Counted from the first letter of the stretch, positions 8,942 to 17,289 are shown. The stretch: 64,000 bases of DNA from Daejeonella lutea (GCF_900168015.1 NZ_FUYR01000002.1:186001-250000); one strand, 5' to 3'. Notes: a model not told the origin generated them from the letters alone. Made by a program: numbers and translations.

Positions 8942-10891
8942 TTAAAATAATTTATTGAGATCGATAATCAAATTTTCAAAGTTATTAATGGTGGTTTTGT
9001 CAAAGTCTTTCGATGTTAAGCCACTTTTCACCAGATGATTTGCTGGTCTAAAATGATTGAAGCGACTGATCTTTAAATAATCATTAATTTGTGATATTAT
9101 TGGCGTTATCGCATTGTCTAATTCTCCAATCTTGATGTCCTTGTGTTCCGTGAAGGAGGCATTAAACAGCTTTAAATAGTCTTCTTTATGAAAGAGATCT
9201 TCAATGTCTGCTTGGTTGTAATCGATTAGATATGAGTCAAAGAATCTGACTTTACTCTTTGCGATGAGCTTTTGACTAATCAAGTTCTCAAATTTGGTTT
9301 TACCTTTCTGATCGGTGAAAGTGTCCAGAAGGCAAACTATATCAAGATTGTTTCCTCTCATCAATGAAATGAATGTGGCCACCTTTTCCAATCCACCAGT
9401 AGGTACGATAACAATGTCATCGCGTAAAGGTGTTTTGCCAGCTTGTTCTAACATATTTGACATTGAGAAAAGATACATCATGTCAGATACCCCTTCTACC
9501 AGTAAGTTTTTCTTACCTATGAAAAGGTTCTGAGCAATGTCATAACCAAGTGCCGCTTGTAAAGGGAAAAGTGTATTTGGATCTTTCTGCTGAATACTGT
9601 CAGTAATCACGGAACCTTCAGCCGTCTCGAGTACTGTCCTGACACGATCAAGATTACCCGTAGGTATAGAGAATGGTGAATGTGTTGTGTATATGATCTG
9701 ATACTCTTGAGCCAGGTCTTCAATAAATTTTAGTAAATCTGCCTGGGCTGCTGCGTGAAGGTTAAGTCCAGGCTCATCTAACAGCAAGACGTATTTTGAA
9801 TCTTTATCTTCCTGAATTTTTTTAAACCAGACAAGAAATGAAAAAAACCAGTTGAAACCCTTACTCCTATTTTTTAATGGTAACGAAACTCTAGTGCGTT
9901 GATTCTTGACTCTTATATCTAATATGTGTTCTACGATATTAATGTCGATAACTTCTTCATTATTATAGTCATTACGAATTGTTCGTTTTACCTTTTCTTC
10001 TTTCGCCTCAATTTTAAATTCAATACTTAAATTTGAATTGGTGGACCAGTATTTGAACAATTCATCACTAATTATTGCTTCGGTAGCTTCTAGCTCGGCT
10101 ATATAGTCCTCAAAATCTTCAGATTTCAATATGTCGGACGCGTTGAGATCTGCAAGCTCAAGCAAGGCTTTTGCAGTCTTCATTTCTTCATCTTCTAACT
10201 CCTCATTATCCAACTTTTCAATAACTATTCTTGACGGTAGAGAGTAATACTCATCGTAATATAGAAACTTCGGTATGTTGGGTTTTAGGATAGTCCTCGC
10301 TATAAACTCTTCTATCGGGTTAGACCACTTCCAGACGTTTGTGATAAAGGGTTTGATCTTTTCAAGGTTTGCTTTGAGTGCATCATCCTTATACTCAGCT
10401 ATTATCACATCTAAATCTTTTGAACTAGTGATCTTTTCAAGCTTATCATTCAGAGCCTTGCTAGAAATACCCAAATCAGAGGTTTTCAATGCTATGAACT
10501 TTTTAAAATCAGCGTTTACATTTGAATAGGTGTTTCGGTTGTTATAATTTGTGGTGATAGAGATCAGGCCTTCCGTAAAGACGCCAGCACCCACTTTCTC
10601 ATCAATTAATTTTAAGAGACTACTATCCAACCTGTATGTGCAGGTGATAGCTGACGGATCAGCTTGAGCTTTATCAACATTTTTCTTCTCACGTCTTGGG
10701 TAATCATGTGTTAAGCTGAACTGAAACTTCTTGTCATCCTGAAAATAATTCGTCTTTGCTATAGCTTCTAATACAGAGGTTTTGCCAGACTCGTTCATCC
10801 CCACCAAGATGGTTACATCATCTTTTATCTCAAAAGATTGCTCCTTCTCGAAGCTTTTATATTTATGGATTTTAACATTAATTAGTTTCAT
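8942..10891 (-). CDS. OLD-family ATP-dependent endonuclease (AAA ATPase + TOPRIM)
   Basis: 649 residues. Walker A is visible near residue 32 as VGMNESGKTS. The signature and Walker B region is YVLLLDEPGLNLHA (about residue 370), and the H-loop is IIYTTHSPFSIP. The TOPRIM domain begins at NLLVEGVSDMMYL (about residue 465) and continues with DIVCLLDTF. This is the architecture of overcoming-lysogenization-defect nucleases (GajA, P2 Old), which nick or cut phage DNA. No UvrD-like GajB lies nearby; instead an unknown 193-residue protein follows. Confidence 0.9.
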   Translation of the reverse strand: MKLINVKIHKYKSFEKEQSFEIKDDVTILVGMNESGKTSVLEAIAKTNYFQDDKKFQFSLTHDYPRREKKNVDKAQADPSAITCTYRLDSSLLKLIDEKVGAGVFTEGLISITTNYNNRNTYSNVNADFKKFIALKTSDLGISSKALNDKLEKITSSKDLDVIIAEYKDDALKANLEKIKPFITNVWKWSNPIEEFIARTILKPNIPKFLYYDEYYSLPSRIVIEKLDNEELEDEEMKTAKALLELADLNASDILKSEDFEDYIAELEATEAIISDELFKYWSTNSNLSIEFKIEAKEEKVKRTIRNDYNNEEVIDINIVEHILDIRVKNQRTRVSLPLKNRSKGFNWFFSFLVWFKKIQEDKDSKYVLLLDEPGLNLHAAAQADLLKFIEDLAQEYQIIYTTHSPFSIPTGNLDRVRTVLETAEGSVITDSIQQKDPNTLFPLQAALGYDIAQNLFIGKKNLLVEGVSDMMYLFSMSNMLEQAGKTPLRDDIVIVPTGGLEKVATFISLMRGNNLDIVCLLDTFTDQKGKTKFENLISQKLIAKSKVRFFDSYLIDYNQADIEDLFHKEDYLKLFNASFTEHKDIKIGELDNAITPIISQINDYLKISRFNHFRPANHLVKSGLTSKDFDKTTINNFENLIIDLNKLF

Positions 10892-11034
10892 AACTGAGAA
10901 GTTAATTTTTTAGGTAAGTAGATAAAATGTTATGTATAAATATAATATATAACTAGTTTGTCACAAAAGTTTTTTCCGCGACCGTCTGCGACGGAGTGAG
11001 CGTCACAGGAGTAAGGTTTGACCATTAGTTCCGC

Positions 11035-11904
11035 TTAAAGAAAGATTGCATTTGTAAAATCCGTCTGGGTTACCATTTTGTTGCTTTCAATAATATAAGT
11101 GATTAATTCAAAAAGCAATTTTAATGATCCTGCCAATGCAATTTCTGATTCGGCAATTTTAATATCTGAACCGTGCACAACTTTAGATCTCAGAGTATAC
11201 AAAGATTTAATTTCTTTGAATTTTGTAATTCTTGATTCACCTCTTTCCTTCAATAATGACGATAAGCTTAATGAGAGGCGATAAGTGATTTCAGAAGAGA
11301 CATCCACAATGCTTTCTAAGGCGGCCCAAACAATAGCAATCGCACTCCTCAAGTCAACGCAATATCTCCACGAGTTTATAACATTTAAGGCATACCTGAA
11401 TTTTTCATTCTTATTTGCCAAAACATTGGCTATTTCAAAGTAAGTTGATATCCAGCGAATATCTTCTTGATCAATAGTTGGATTCGTTAGAGCACTTGAA
11501 TCTATCATTGAAACATGATAGTCGCATAAGGTAGCTTGTACAACTATACTTTTGTCTAAGTCTTTAATATCGTTCCAAGAACGGTTTAATGAGGCTATGG
11601 ACGTAATTTGTGTATGATTTCTAACAACAAGTAAAGTGTTTAATAACCAAGCTCTATTTAGAGCATCATACCCAATTTGTGACTCATTTGCATAGCTAGC
11701 TATTTCGAATAAATCACTTTTATAACAGAAAGGTTCAATAAGTGCCCATTGCTTAAAACCTTTTGCTCCAAGTCCGGCTAATTCAAACACGGATAATCTT
11801 TCGACCTTCCGGATTTTTAAGTATGAAAGAAACTCAATTTCATCTGTGTGAAATTTAACTCCATTTCCAAGTACGTAGCATTTCGGTTCTCGATTCATTT
11901 CCAT
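11035..11904 (-). CDS. Apea-like HEPN-domain protein
   Basis: 289 residues. The C-terminal half has WAALESIV followed by KFKEIKSLYTLRSKVVHGS, i.e. the R-x4-H motif (R239, H244) of Apea-like HEPN domains. HEPN proteins are often metal-independent RNases used in abortive infection. The N-terminal part (residues 1-150) is unassigned and could be the sensor. It stands alone, 143 bp upstream of the OLD operon on the same strand. Confidence 0.7.
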   Translation of the reverse strand: MEMNREPKCYVLGNGVKFHTDEIEFLSYLKIRKVERLSVFELAGLGAKGFKQWALIEPFCYKSDLFEIASYANESQIGYDALNRAWLLNTLLVVRNHTQITSIASLNRSWNDIKDLDKSIVVQATLCDYHVSMIDSSALTNPTIDQEDIRWISTYFEIANVLANKNEKFRYALNVINSWRYCVDLRSAIAIVWAALESIVDVSSEITYRLSLSLSSLLKERGESRITKFKEIKSLYTLRSKVVHGSDIKIAESEIALAGSLKLLFELITYIIESNKMVTQTDFTNAIFL

Positions 11905-12598
11905 ATTAAAAATTGCACCTAAAGTATTTACTATGTGAAAGCAGGAAAAGCCACGAAATCAAACCTTGCAATTATCATATCTACCAGTATCCTCTGCATT
12001 AAGATACCCTAACTTAACTCGAAATATCGAAAACTTCTTATAATTGCTATAAGCTTTCATTTTGCGAACCAACCGCGAACGGAGCAACCATCTAAGGAAA
12101 GAAGCACGGAGTGCGATCCTTAGTATGTTCACATGAGCAGCTGGCGGAACTATTGATTAATAAGGCATTGTGTCGGTCTCAATAGTTATGACAGTTGTGA
12201 AGTGGTTGCGACTCGCAGGTTCGCTATACTAAAAATGTGGTGAGATGCAATGTGATTAGCGAAGCAATCATGTTGGAGATCAGAAAACATTTACGAACTG
12301 CGTCGCTTGCCGAAAGCAAAGTGAATGACAGACTGCTTGGGTGGGTTTGTCCAGGACGGACAGTCCTAGGCAACAGTGTTGGAGCATAGCGCACTCATTT
12401 GTCGCGAAGCACTAGTGAGAAGCGTGGTCTGGCAGAGCATTGCAAGCTGAGTAACTTTTTGTTCCGATCTTCCTGCTTTTAGGTTGTGCGGTAGGGATAT
12501 TGCGGCACTTGCTTCAAAGATTGCACAGGAACAACATAACCTTATAAACGAAAGACCAAAGCTCAGCCTAACCCTCGTTAAGCCGCAATTGAGGGATT
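11905..12598. other. 694-bp gene-free region with hairpins
   Basis: No open frame of useful length on either strand. Within it are a nested hairpin (12092-12123) and a second stem-loop, AGGAC-GGACA-GTCCT, near 12353-12367. Base composition between about 12060 and 12560 is noticeably more GC-rich than the rest of the island. It could encode a structured RNA, hold a decayed gene or be a replication/transfer site; none of these can be chosen from sequence alone. Confidence 0.5.
12092..12123. other. Nested hairpin in gene-free region
   Basis: Outer arms CTAAGGA (12092-12098) and TCCTTAG (12117-12123) enclose an inner stem GCAC-GGA-GTGC (12104-12114). There is no T-tract, so it is not a standard terminator. 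A similar motif (GCGACGGAGTGAGCGTCAC) occurs near 10987-11005 between the OLD and HEPN genes. Confidence 0.5.
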
Positions 12599-13174
12599 CT
12601 AGTTATGATAAGATAATTGTTTTAGTACCCCTGTCATGCGAATTCGGTAGTTAACCATTTCCACACTCGCATTAAAATGATTAGCGAGTTGAAGATTACT
12701 CATATTTTTTTTTAACCCCCACAACAATCCAGATCTGGTTATTTGTAAACATGCACCCAAACATTTAGCTTCTTCTTCATAAACCTCGTTAAAAGTTCTC
12801 ATTCCTATTGGTATTGAGAACCCCACTTCTGAAGTCTCAAATGAATGCTCACAAATTATATGTGCTAACTCATGCATTACGTCGCTTTGTTGTCGGGCAA
12901 TACTGCTGTAAGGGTTATGAATGATTATCGTCTTTCCTGATAATGTTTTCATTGTCAACGCACTCCATCCAAAATCCTCGGCCTGCATACGCAATAGTTG
13001 ATCTGACTGCGTAAAAAATTCACTCGCTTTGAACACAGGAATAGAAAGGTGCTCAGCTAGTGCAAAAGCACAGAGTGGTGAGTAATCGGCCAGTCCTAAA
13101 TTGGTCCGATATCCCGACGATATGCGATCGGCTTTAGCTTTGAAGCCTCTTTTAAGTATACCTCCAGCCGCCAC
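12599..13174 (-). CDS. ImmA/IrrE-family metallopeptidase (CapP-like)
   Basis: 191 residues from a GTG start at 13174. The zinc-peptidase motif is HELAHIICEH, with a downstream Glu in YEEEAKCLGA. ImmA/IrrE peptidases cleave XRE-type repressors. In CBASS loci the equivalent pair is CapP (peptidase, stimulated by single-stranded DNA) and CapH (repressor). The XRE gene lies immediately upstream (7-bp gap) and a CBASS-type operon diverges from it, so a CapP role is a good inference. Confidence 0.85.
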   Translation of the reverse strand: MAAGGILKRGFKAKADRISSGYRTNLGLADYSPLCAFALAEHLSIPVFKASEFFTQSDQLLRMQAEDFGWSALTMKTLSGKTIIIHNPYSSIARQQSDVMHELAHIICEHSFETSEVGFSIPIGMRTFNEVYEEEAKCLGACLQITRSGLLWGLKKNMSNLQLANHFNASVEMVNYRIRMTGVLKQLSYHN

Positions 13175-13181
13175 GTCCTAA

Positions 13182-13517
13182 TCATTTATTTTTATATGCT
13201 AAATCGATCATCGTTACTAGCATATTGAGCGTATCGGGGGGTAATTCTCGATCAGCTCGAAGATGAGCTACCACGTGCTGATGATTTGAGAGAGGATTTG
13301 CCCTTGAATCACTAGCAATGAAAGTATCGGTTGACACGTCAAGCCATTTACAAATTTTAATAAACGTATCTACGTCTGGAATTTTGCCTTGTTCTATTCT
13401 TGATAGAGTAGGTGCGCTTACATCTCCAATTTCGTCGGAGACTGCTCTCAATCCTTTTTTACCTCTTTTACTTTTGAGCATACTAGCGAGCAGCTCTGTA
13501 TTGAGTGTTGATTGCAT
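13182..13517 (-). CDS. XRE-family repressor (CapH-like)
   Basis: 111 residues with an N-terminal helix-turn-helix (about residues 8-65: KGLRAVSDEIGDVSAPTLSRIEQGKIPDVDTFIKICKWL). The C-terminal tail would be the peptidase target. It is co-transcribed with the ImmA/IrrE gene and diverges from the LRAT-patatin-CD-NTase-E2 operon. Three matching palindromes fill the shared intergenic region (13544-13620). It probably represses its own promoter and that of the operon until cleaved. Confidence 0.85.
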   Translation of the reverse strand: MQSTLNTELLASMLKSKRGKKGLRAVSDEIGDVSAPTLSRIEQGKIPDVDTFIKICKWLDVSTDTFIASDSRANPLSNHQHVVAHLRADRELPPDTLNMLVTMIDLAYKNK

Positions 13518-13543
13518 GTGGAAAAATAATTATAAAAAAATTA

Positions 13544-13620
13544 TTGTATCACTTGTGAAACATTTATTTCGTTGTATCTTTGGTGAAACAAGAGCGATAA
13601 TTGTTTTATATATGAAACAA
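13544..13620. promoter_or_regulatory. Three 20-bp operator palindromes over the CBASS promoter
   Basis: Sites at 13544-13563, 13572-13591 and 13601-13620 share the form TTGTATC-N6-GAAACAA. Copy 1 ends GAAACAT and copy 3 begins TTGTTTT. All have a 6-bp spacer and centres 28-29 bp apart. A Bacteroidota -7 element TATCTTTG (13575-13582), with a -33-like CTTG (13552-13555) 19 bp upstream, is covered by sites 1 and 2. Occupancy by the XRE repressor would block rightward transcription. Confidence 0.7.
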
Positions 13621-13693
13621 AGATAATATATTAAGATCAAATTGTCAATAGGTAAAATAAATGAGTCGAATCAGAGATTAAAATTAGAATTAA

Positions 13694-14140
13694 ATGAATT
13701 ACGCAGTACTATATAATTTAAAGCCAGGTGACAGCATAATCGAGCCTTTGTTCCGAACAGGATTTTCTAAGCACTTTGCTATTTACTTAGGAAAGGATTC
13801 TCAGGGAAATGAATTTGTAGCAGAAAACCACTGGATTAACGGGGTGACTATTACCCTTGCTACGCGTTATTTTTCATCAGTGAAACGAATTGTTCGAATA
13901 GAAAGATTTTCTGGGTCAGAGTTGGAAAGAACTAAGGCGCTACAACGGGCCTTTAATCTTGCTGGAAAACCCTATAACTTAATTACTTACAACTGCGAGC
14001 ACTTTGCTACAGAAGTACAAAAAGGTAAGCCAAGCAGTAATCAAGTGACAAATTTCGCAGTGTTGTTTATACTTTTCATGATTGGACTATACTATAAGAA
14101 CAATGCCTCAACATATAGAAGACGTTATGGAACAAGATAA
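13694..14140 (+). CDS. Membrane-anchored LRAT-like (NlpC/P60 superfamily) protein
   Basis: 148 residues. HFAIYLG (His27), a second His in NHW (His46) and YNCEHF (Cys101, His103) give the His...His...Cys pattern and NCEHF signature of lecithin:retinol acyltransferase-like thiol enzymes. These transfer or release phospholipid acyl chains. A hydrophobic C-terminal segment (about residues 119-134) could anchor it to the membrane, as in LRAT/HRASLS proteins. It is the first gene of the operon, and its 3' end overlaps the patatin gene. An LRAT protein is not a standard CBASS component, so it may be a second lipid-attacking effector or a modulator. Confidence 0.75.
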   Translation: MNYAVLYNLKPGDSIIEPLFRTGFSKHFAIYLGKDSQGNEFVAENHWINGVTITLATRYFSSVKRIVRIERFSGSELERTKALQRAFNLAGKPYNLITYNCEHFATEVQKGKPSSNQVTNFAVLFILFMIGLYYKNNASTYRRRYGTR

Positions 14141-15140
14141 GAAATTTAGGATTTTATCTATAGACGGTGGTGGTATCAGGGGGCTTATTCCTGCCAAAAT
14201 CCTGGCAGAATTAGAAAGCCAACTCTCTATAGCTGATCCTAATAAGAAACTGTACGACTATTTCGATCTTATTTGTGGTACATCAACCGGGGCTATCTTG
14301 GCTATCGGAGTCGCTTTGGGTATACCGGCTAAAGATTTGGTAAAGTTTTATAAAGAACACGCCAAAGCAATTTTTCCGAAATGGTATTTTTTTTCGCGAC
14401 AGGCCAAAGCCTTAATTTCCCCGATATATAGCAATAAGCAGCTCAGAAGGCTATTAAAGGACACATATAGCCGGACGAATAATGGGCGTGATCCTCTATT
14501 AAATGATATGAAAACCAAGGTTTGCATACCTTCTTTCAATGGAAATACCGGGGAGATAAATATCTTAAAAACTAAGCATCATAAAGATTATACCCGGGAC
14601 TATAAACTACCAGCTTATGAGGTCGCGCTTTCTAGCGCGTCAGCTCCAGTTTATTTCCCTCCTAATTCATTCACATATGATAACGAGTTAGGCAGCGGCT
14701 TTAATATCAATATGATCGACGGGGGCATTTTCGCAAATAATCCGTCATTAATAGGTTTGCTAGAAGCAACAGAAAAATTAAGTATCGAATTCAAAAATAT
14801 AGAGCTCGTTTCTTTAGGAACCGGGAGAGGAAAGCAAATAATAAAAAAGAATTGGTTACCTAAAAACTTCTGGTATTGGTTTCTTCCAAAGCCCAGGTTA
14901 CTCGATATCACACTGGATAGTCAGTCACAGATCACTGAGCAATATATACTTTTTATAAATCGTGTACTGAAAAAACACAATAATGCTTTTCATTACGAAC
15001 GGGTTCAGTATGAATTTGGGGATGATTTAATAGACCTCAATGCTTCAAAGCCAAGCGATATGAATAAGCTAGAAGCAATTGGGGGTGAGCTCGCAAAAAA
15101 GCATGTCTATCGCATTAGTAACCTTTTAAACAACAAATAA
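14103..15140 (+). CDS. capV: Patatin-like phospholipase, CBASS effector (CapV-like)
   Basis: About 345 residues. All patatin elements are present: oxyanion hole DGGGIRG, nucleophile elbow GTSTG, and the dyad Asp in DGGIFANNPS. CapV-type phospholipases are activated by the cyclic nucleotide made by the neighbouring CD-NTase and degrade the inner membrane. The gene overlaps the LRAT gene: a TTG at 14082, ATG at 14103 and ATG at 14127 are all possible starts. The last would give the compact MEQDKKFRILSIDGGG start usual for the family. It ends directly against the CD-NTase ATG. Confidence 0.9.
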   Translation: MPQHIEDVMEQDKKFRILSIDGGGIRGLIPAKILAELESQLSIADPNKKLYDYFDLICGTSTGAILAIGVALGIPAKDLVKFYKEHAKAIFPKWYFFSRQAKALISPIYSNKQLRRLLKDTYSRTNNGRDPLLNDMKTKVCIPSFNGNTGEINILKTKHHKDYTRDYKLPAYEVALSSASAPVYFPPNSFTYDNELGSGFNINMIDGGIFANNPSLIGLLEATEKLSIEFKNIELVSLGTGRGKQIIKKNWLPKNFWYWFLPKPRLLDITLDSQSQITEQYILFINRVLKKHNNAFHYERVQYEFGDDLIDLNASKPSDMNKLEAIGGELAKKHVYRISNLLNNK

Positions 15141-16085
15141 ATGGCAGATTGTCACAAATTATTCGAGGAATTCCAAGATGAAATTTCTCTACCATCAGGA
15201 AAGAAGTCGAGAATGACAACTTCCAAAAGCGCTCTGAGAGAGAGAATTAGAAAATTTTTCAAGGATAACCATCCTGAATACGACCCGAAATTTTACATTC
15301 AAGGATCTTATAAGATGGGTACTGTTATCCGTACAAAGGATGATATCTGCGATTTAGATGATGGGATTTATTTTTTCCGGGAGCCGGATGTAACTGCGAC
15401 TACACTACAGGGTTGGGTCTGGGATGCTGTACAAGGATATACATCCACAGACCCAGAACATAGAAAAAAATGCATACGGAAGCTATTTTCAGCTGATTAT
15501 GAGATAGATTATCCAGTTTATTGTAAGGAAGATGGCAAAGAATATCAAATAGCGGTTAAGAATATCGGCTTTGAAGATAGTGATCCAAAGGCTGTTGTTA
15601 AATGGTTTAACAATAAAAAGGATCCGAAAGGAATTCTGGTACGGATTGTAAAAGACCTTAAAGGCTGGTGCGACAATATTAGGAATAAGATGCCCAGCGG
15701 CCTGGCAATGACAATTCTAGCATCGAATGCCAAATCAAGAATTGTCTTGAATGACCGAGAGGACATTACGTTAAGAGATATCCTGAAGGAGATTAAAAAA
15801 GCTTTGGAAATTAAATTTGAATGCGTAGTTCCTGCATTGCCTAACGACGATCTTTTTGAAAGCTATGACGAAACTAGAAAAAGCAATTTTCTGACATCGC
15901 TTGAAAACTTCATCGAGGATGCAGATAAAGCAATTAGAGAAGACAACCAATTAGCAGCTAGTAAGCATTGGCGAAAACACCTAGGTGATAGGTTTCCTAA
16001 GGGAGAAGATAAAAAGGATAAGGAGGATGCAATTGCTGCTGCAGTTACTCTAGGCGCAGCTACATCAAATCCATGGTCTGAGTGA
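15141..16085 (+). CDS. CD-NTase (DncV-like cyclic oligonucleotide synthase)
   Basis: 314 residues. The nucleotidyltransferase core shows GSYKMGT (residues 55-61), DLDDGIY (Asp71, Asp73) and the third acidic residue in YEIDYPVY (Asp123). This matches the GS...DxDDG...D pattern of DncV-type CBASS cyclases. On phage infection such enzymes make a cyclic di- or oligonucleotide that activates the effector, here probably the patatin. The ATG follows the patatin stop with no gap, and the stop overlaps the E2-like gene. The C-terminus (NPWSE) would be the conjugation site for the E2. The clade and product cannot be fixed by eye. Confidence 0.9.
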   Translation: MADCHKLFEEFQDEISLPSGKKSRMTTSKSALRERIRKFFKDNHPEYDPKFYIQGSYKMGTVIRTKDDICDLDDGIYFFREPDVTATTLQGWVWDAVQGYTSTDPEHRKKCIRKLFSADYEIDYPVYCKEDGKEYQIAVKNIGFEDSDPKAVVKWFNNKKDPKGILVRIVKDLKGWCDNIRNKMPSGLAMTILASNAKSRIVLNDREDITLRDILKEIKKALEIKFECVVPALPNDDLFESYDETRKSNFLTSLENFIEDADKAIREDNQLAASKHWRKHLGDRFPKGEDKKDKEDAIAAAVTLGAATSNPWSE

Positions 16086-16741
16086 TGAGCGGGGTTGATC
16101 TTTTCAAGATACAAGCAAGAAATATCCAAAGTTTATATCCAACGCTGAACTATCACGAAGATTCAGACGTAAACCCATTTATTGAGGGGAGGTTAGTTTT
16201 AAGAGACTCAGCTAACAATTATATTGATGCCTACTCAATAAGAATCACTCCCTCTGAATTCTATCCTCTAAGATTTCCTTTTGTTTTTGAACTAGAAGGA
16301 CGTTTGCCATTCAACATCGATTGGCACGTTTTCGAGGACGGCCGTTGCTGTATAAAGTCTTTGCCTGAAGAGATACTAATATGTAAAACTGAGCTCAATA
16401 TAAGTCAATTTATTGAGGAGCAAGTAGTGCCTTATTTTTTTAATCAGAAGCATAGAGAACTCTTTGGTTACTATTTAAAGGAAAGATCTCATGGGTCACA
16501 AGGACATATCGAATTTTTTGAAGATGTGTTCAAAACAAATAATTTGAATAGAATTGCAAAAGCACTTTTTCATATATCTCGCAATTATAAACCCAGTCGG
16601 GTCGATAAATGTTTCTGTGGTAGTAGCTTGAAATATAGAAAATGTTGTAGAGAACCTCATCAAACTATCAGTATTTTCTCCAAGGATGAAATAGAGATAT
16701 TTCTGAGAATGGTAATTAATTCGCCTCGCTTCAGTATTTAA
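16085..16741 (+). CDS. E2-like conjugating protein with SEC-C zinc motif (type II-short CBASS)
   Basis: About 218 residues (ATG at 16085; a GTG at 16082 is also possible). The region FYPLRFPFVFELEG...DWHVFEDGRCCIKSLPEE resembles prokaryotic E2 proteins, with HxxxDGxCC supplying the catalytic cysteine. The C-terminus carries CFCGSSLKYRKCC, the CxC...CC metal-binding SEC-C signature. No E1 (Cap2) or JAB (Cap3) gene follows, which is the layout of E2-only 'type II-short' CBASS, where the E2 attaches the CD-NTase C-terminus to a target and tunes its activity. Confidence 0.75.
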   Translation: MSGVDLFKIQARNIQSLYPTLNYHEDSDVNPFIEGRLVLRDSANNYIDAYSIRITPSEFYPLRFPFVFELEGRLPFNIDWHVFEDGRCCIKSLPEEILICKTELNISQFIEEQVVPYFFNQKHRELFGYYLKERSHGSQGHIEFFEDVFKTNNLNRIAKALFHISRNYKPSRVDKCFCGSSLKYRKCCREPHQTISIFSKDEIEIFLRMVINSPRFSI

Positions 16742-16768
16742 TAAATGCCTTCATATGTTTATTTTAAA

Positions 16769-16787
16769 GGCCAGTTGTGAGCTGGCC
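16769..16787 (+). terminator. Stem-loop after the CBASS operon
   Basis: GGCCAG (16769-16774) pairs with CTGGCC (16782-16787) around a 7-nt loop, 28 bp after the E2-like stop codon. There is no strong T-run after it, so termination is plausible rather than certain. Confidence 0.5.
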
Positions 16788-16791
16788 CGAA

Positions 16792-17009
16792 CTATCCAAT
16801 GAATGTATCAACACCTTCAGGTAATCCTTCTGGAAGTTCAAAATCCTTTCCATCCCAAACAGCTTCTGAGCTTGAAACCCTTAGCTGTCACCCTGATTCC
16901 AAGTGTGACCAACGATATCTTCAATAAGTTCTTCAAAGAATACTTTCTCACCTACCTTTAAATCGGAGACGGACTGATTAAGTTTCTGGAAGTTAGGATT
17001 AGAGTTCAT
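16792..17009 (-). pseudogene. Remnant of a small (~70-residue) protein gene
   Basis: From ATG 17009 a 42-residue frame reads MNSNPNFQKLNQSVSDLKVG... to NQGDS and stops. The adjacent frame then continues as SSSEAVWDGKDFELPEGLPE and ends at 16792. The fluent coding sense of both halves suggests a single small acidic protein broken by a frameshift near 16885. I recognise no family. A 22-codon open frame upstream (17037-17105) may be an older N-terminal piece. Confidence 0.4.
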
Positions 17010-17130
17010 TATCAATTGAGACGCACTATCCCAATGTTACTGTCTAATTCTCGTTCCCGTTGAAATTGTAGTTTTGGTGTCAAAAATAAGCTTGTAATAG
17101 GCCATAATTGAAGTTTTATTATCACCTGAT

Positions 17131-17160
17131 GTACTATCATTGCACTATCTATGCACTATC
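17131..17160 (+). other. Putative integrase arm-type sites, right end
   Basis: GTACTATC at 17131, GCACTATC at 17142 and GCACTATC at 17153 are spaced exactly 11 bp apart. They lie about 195 bp inside the right attachment repeat and match the left-end boxes at 2301 and 2312. A further GCACTATC lies at 17023-17030. TCACCTGAT (17122-17130) directly precedes the array and is inverted relative to its left-end counterpart. Confidence 0.55.
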
Positions 17161-17289
17161 CGAACCGATTAGTTCGGATAATTCCAGATTGATTTCAAAA
17201 CAATAACAGAACTGAGAATGGGAATTGCGCCCGCTACAGGCCTACAAATACCTTATTTAAAGGTCTTTAAACACTATTTTTAAATTAGT

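Noticed and set aside
8942-10891. Gabija system (GajA/GajB)
   Set aside because: The OLD protein fits GajA in outline, but no UvrD-like GajB helicase is encoded nearby.
12111-12598. Group II intron (GTGCG start)
   Set aside because: No domain V hairpin and no reverse transcriptase are found; the GTGCG is part of a local hairpin.
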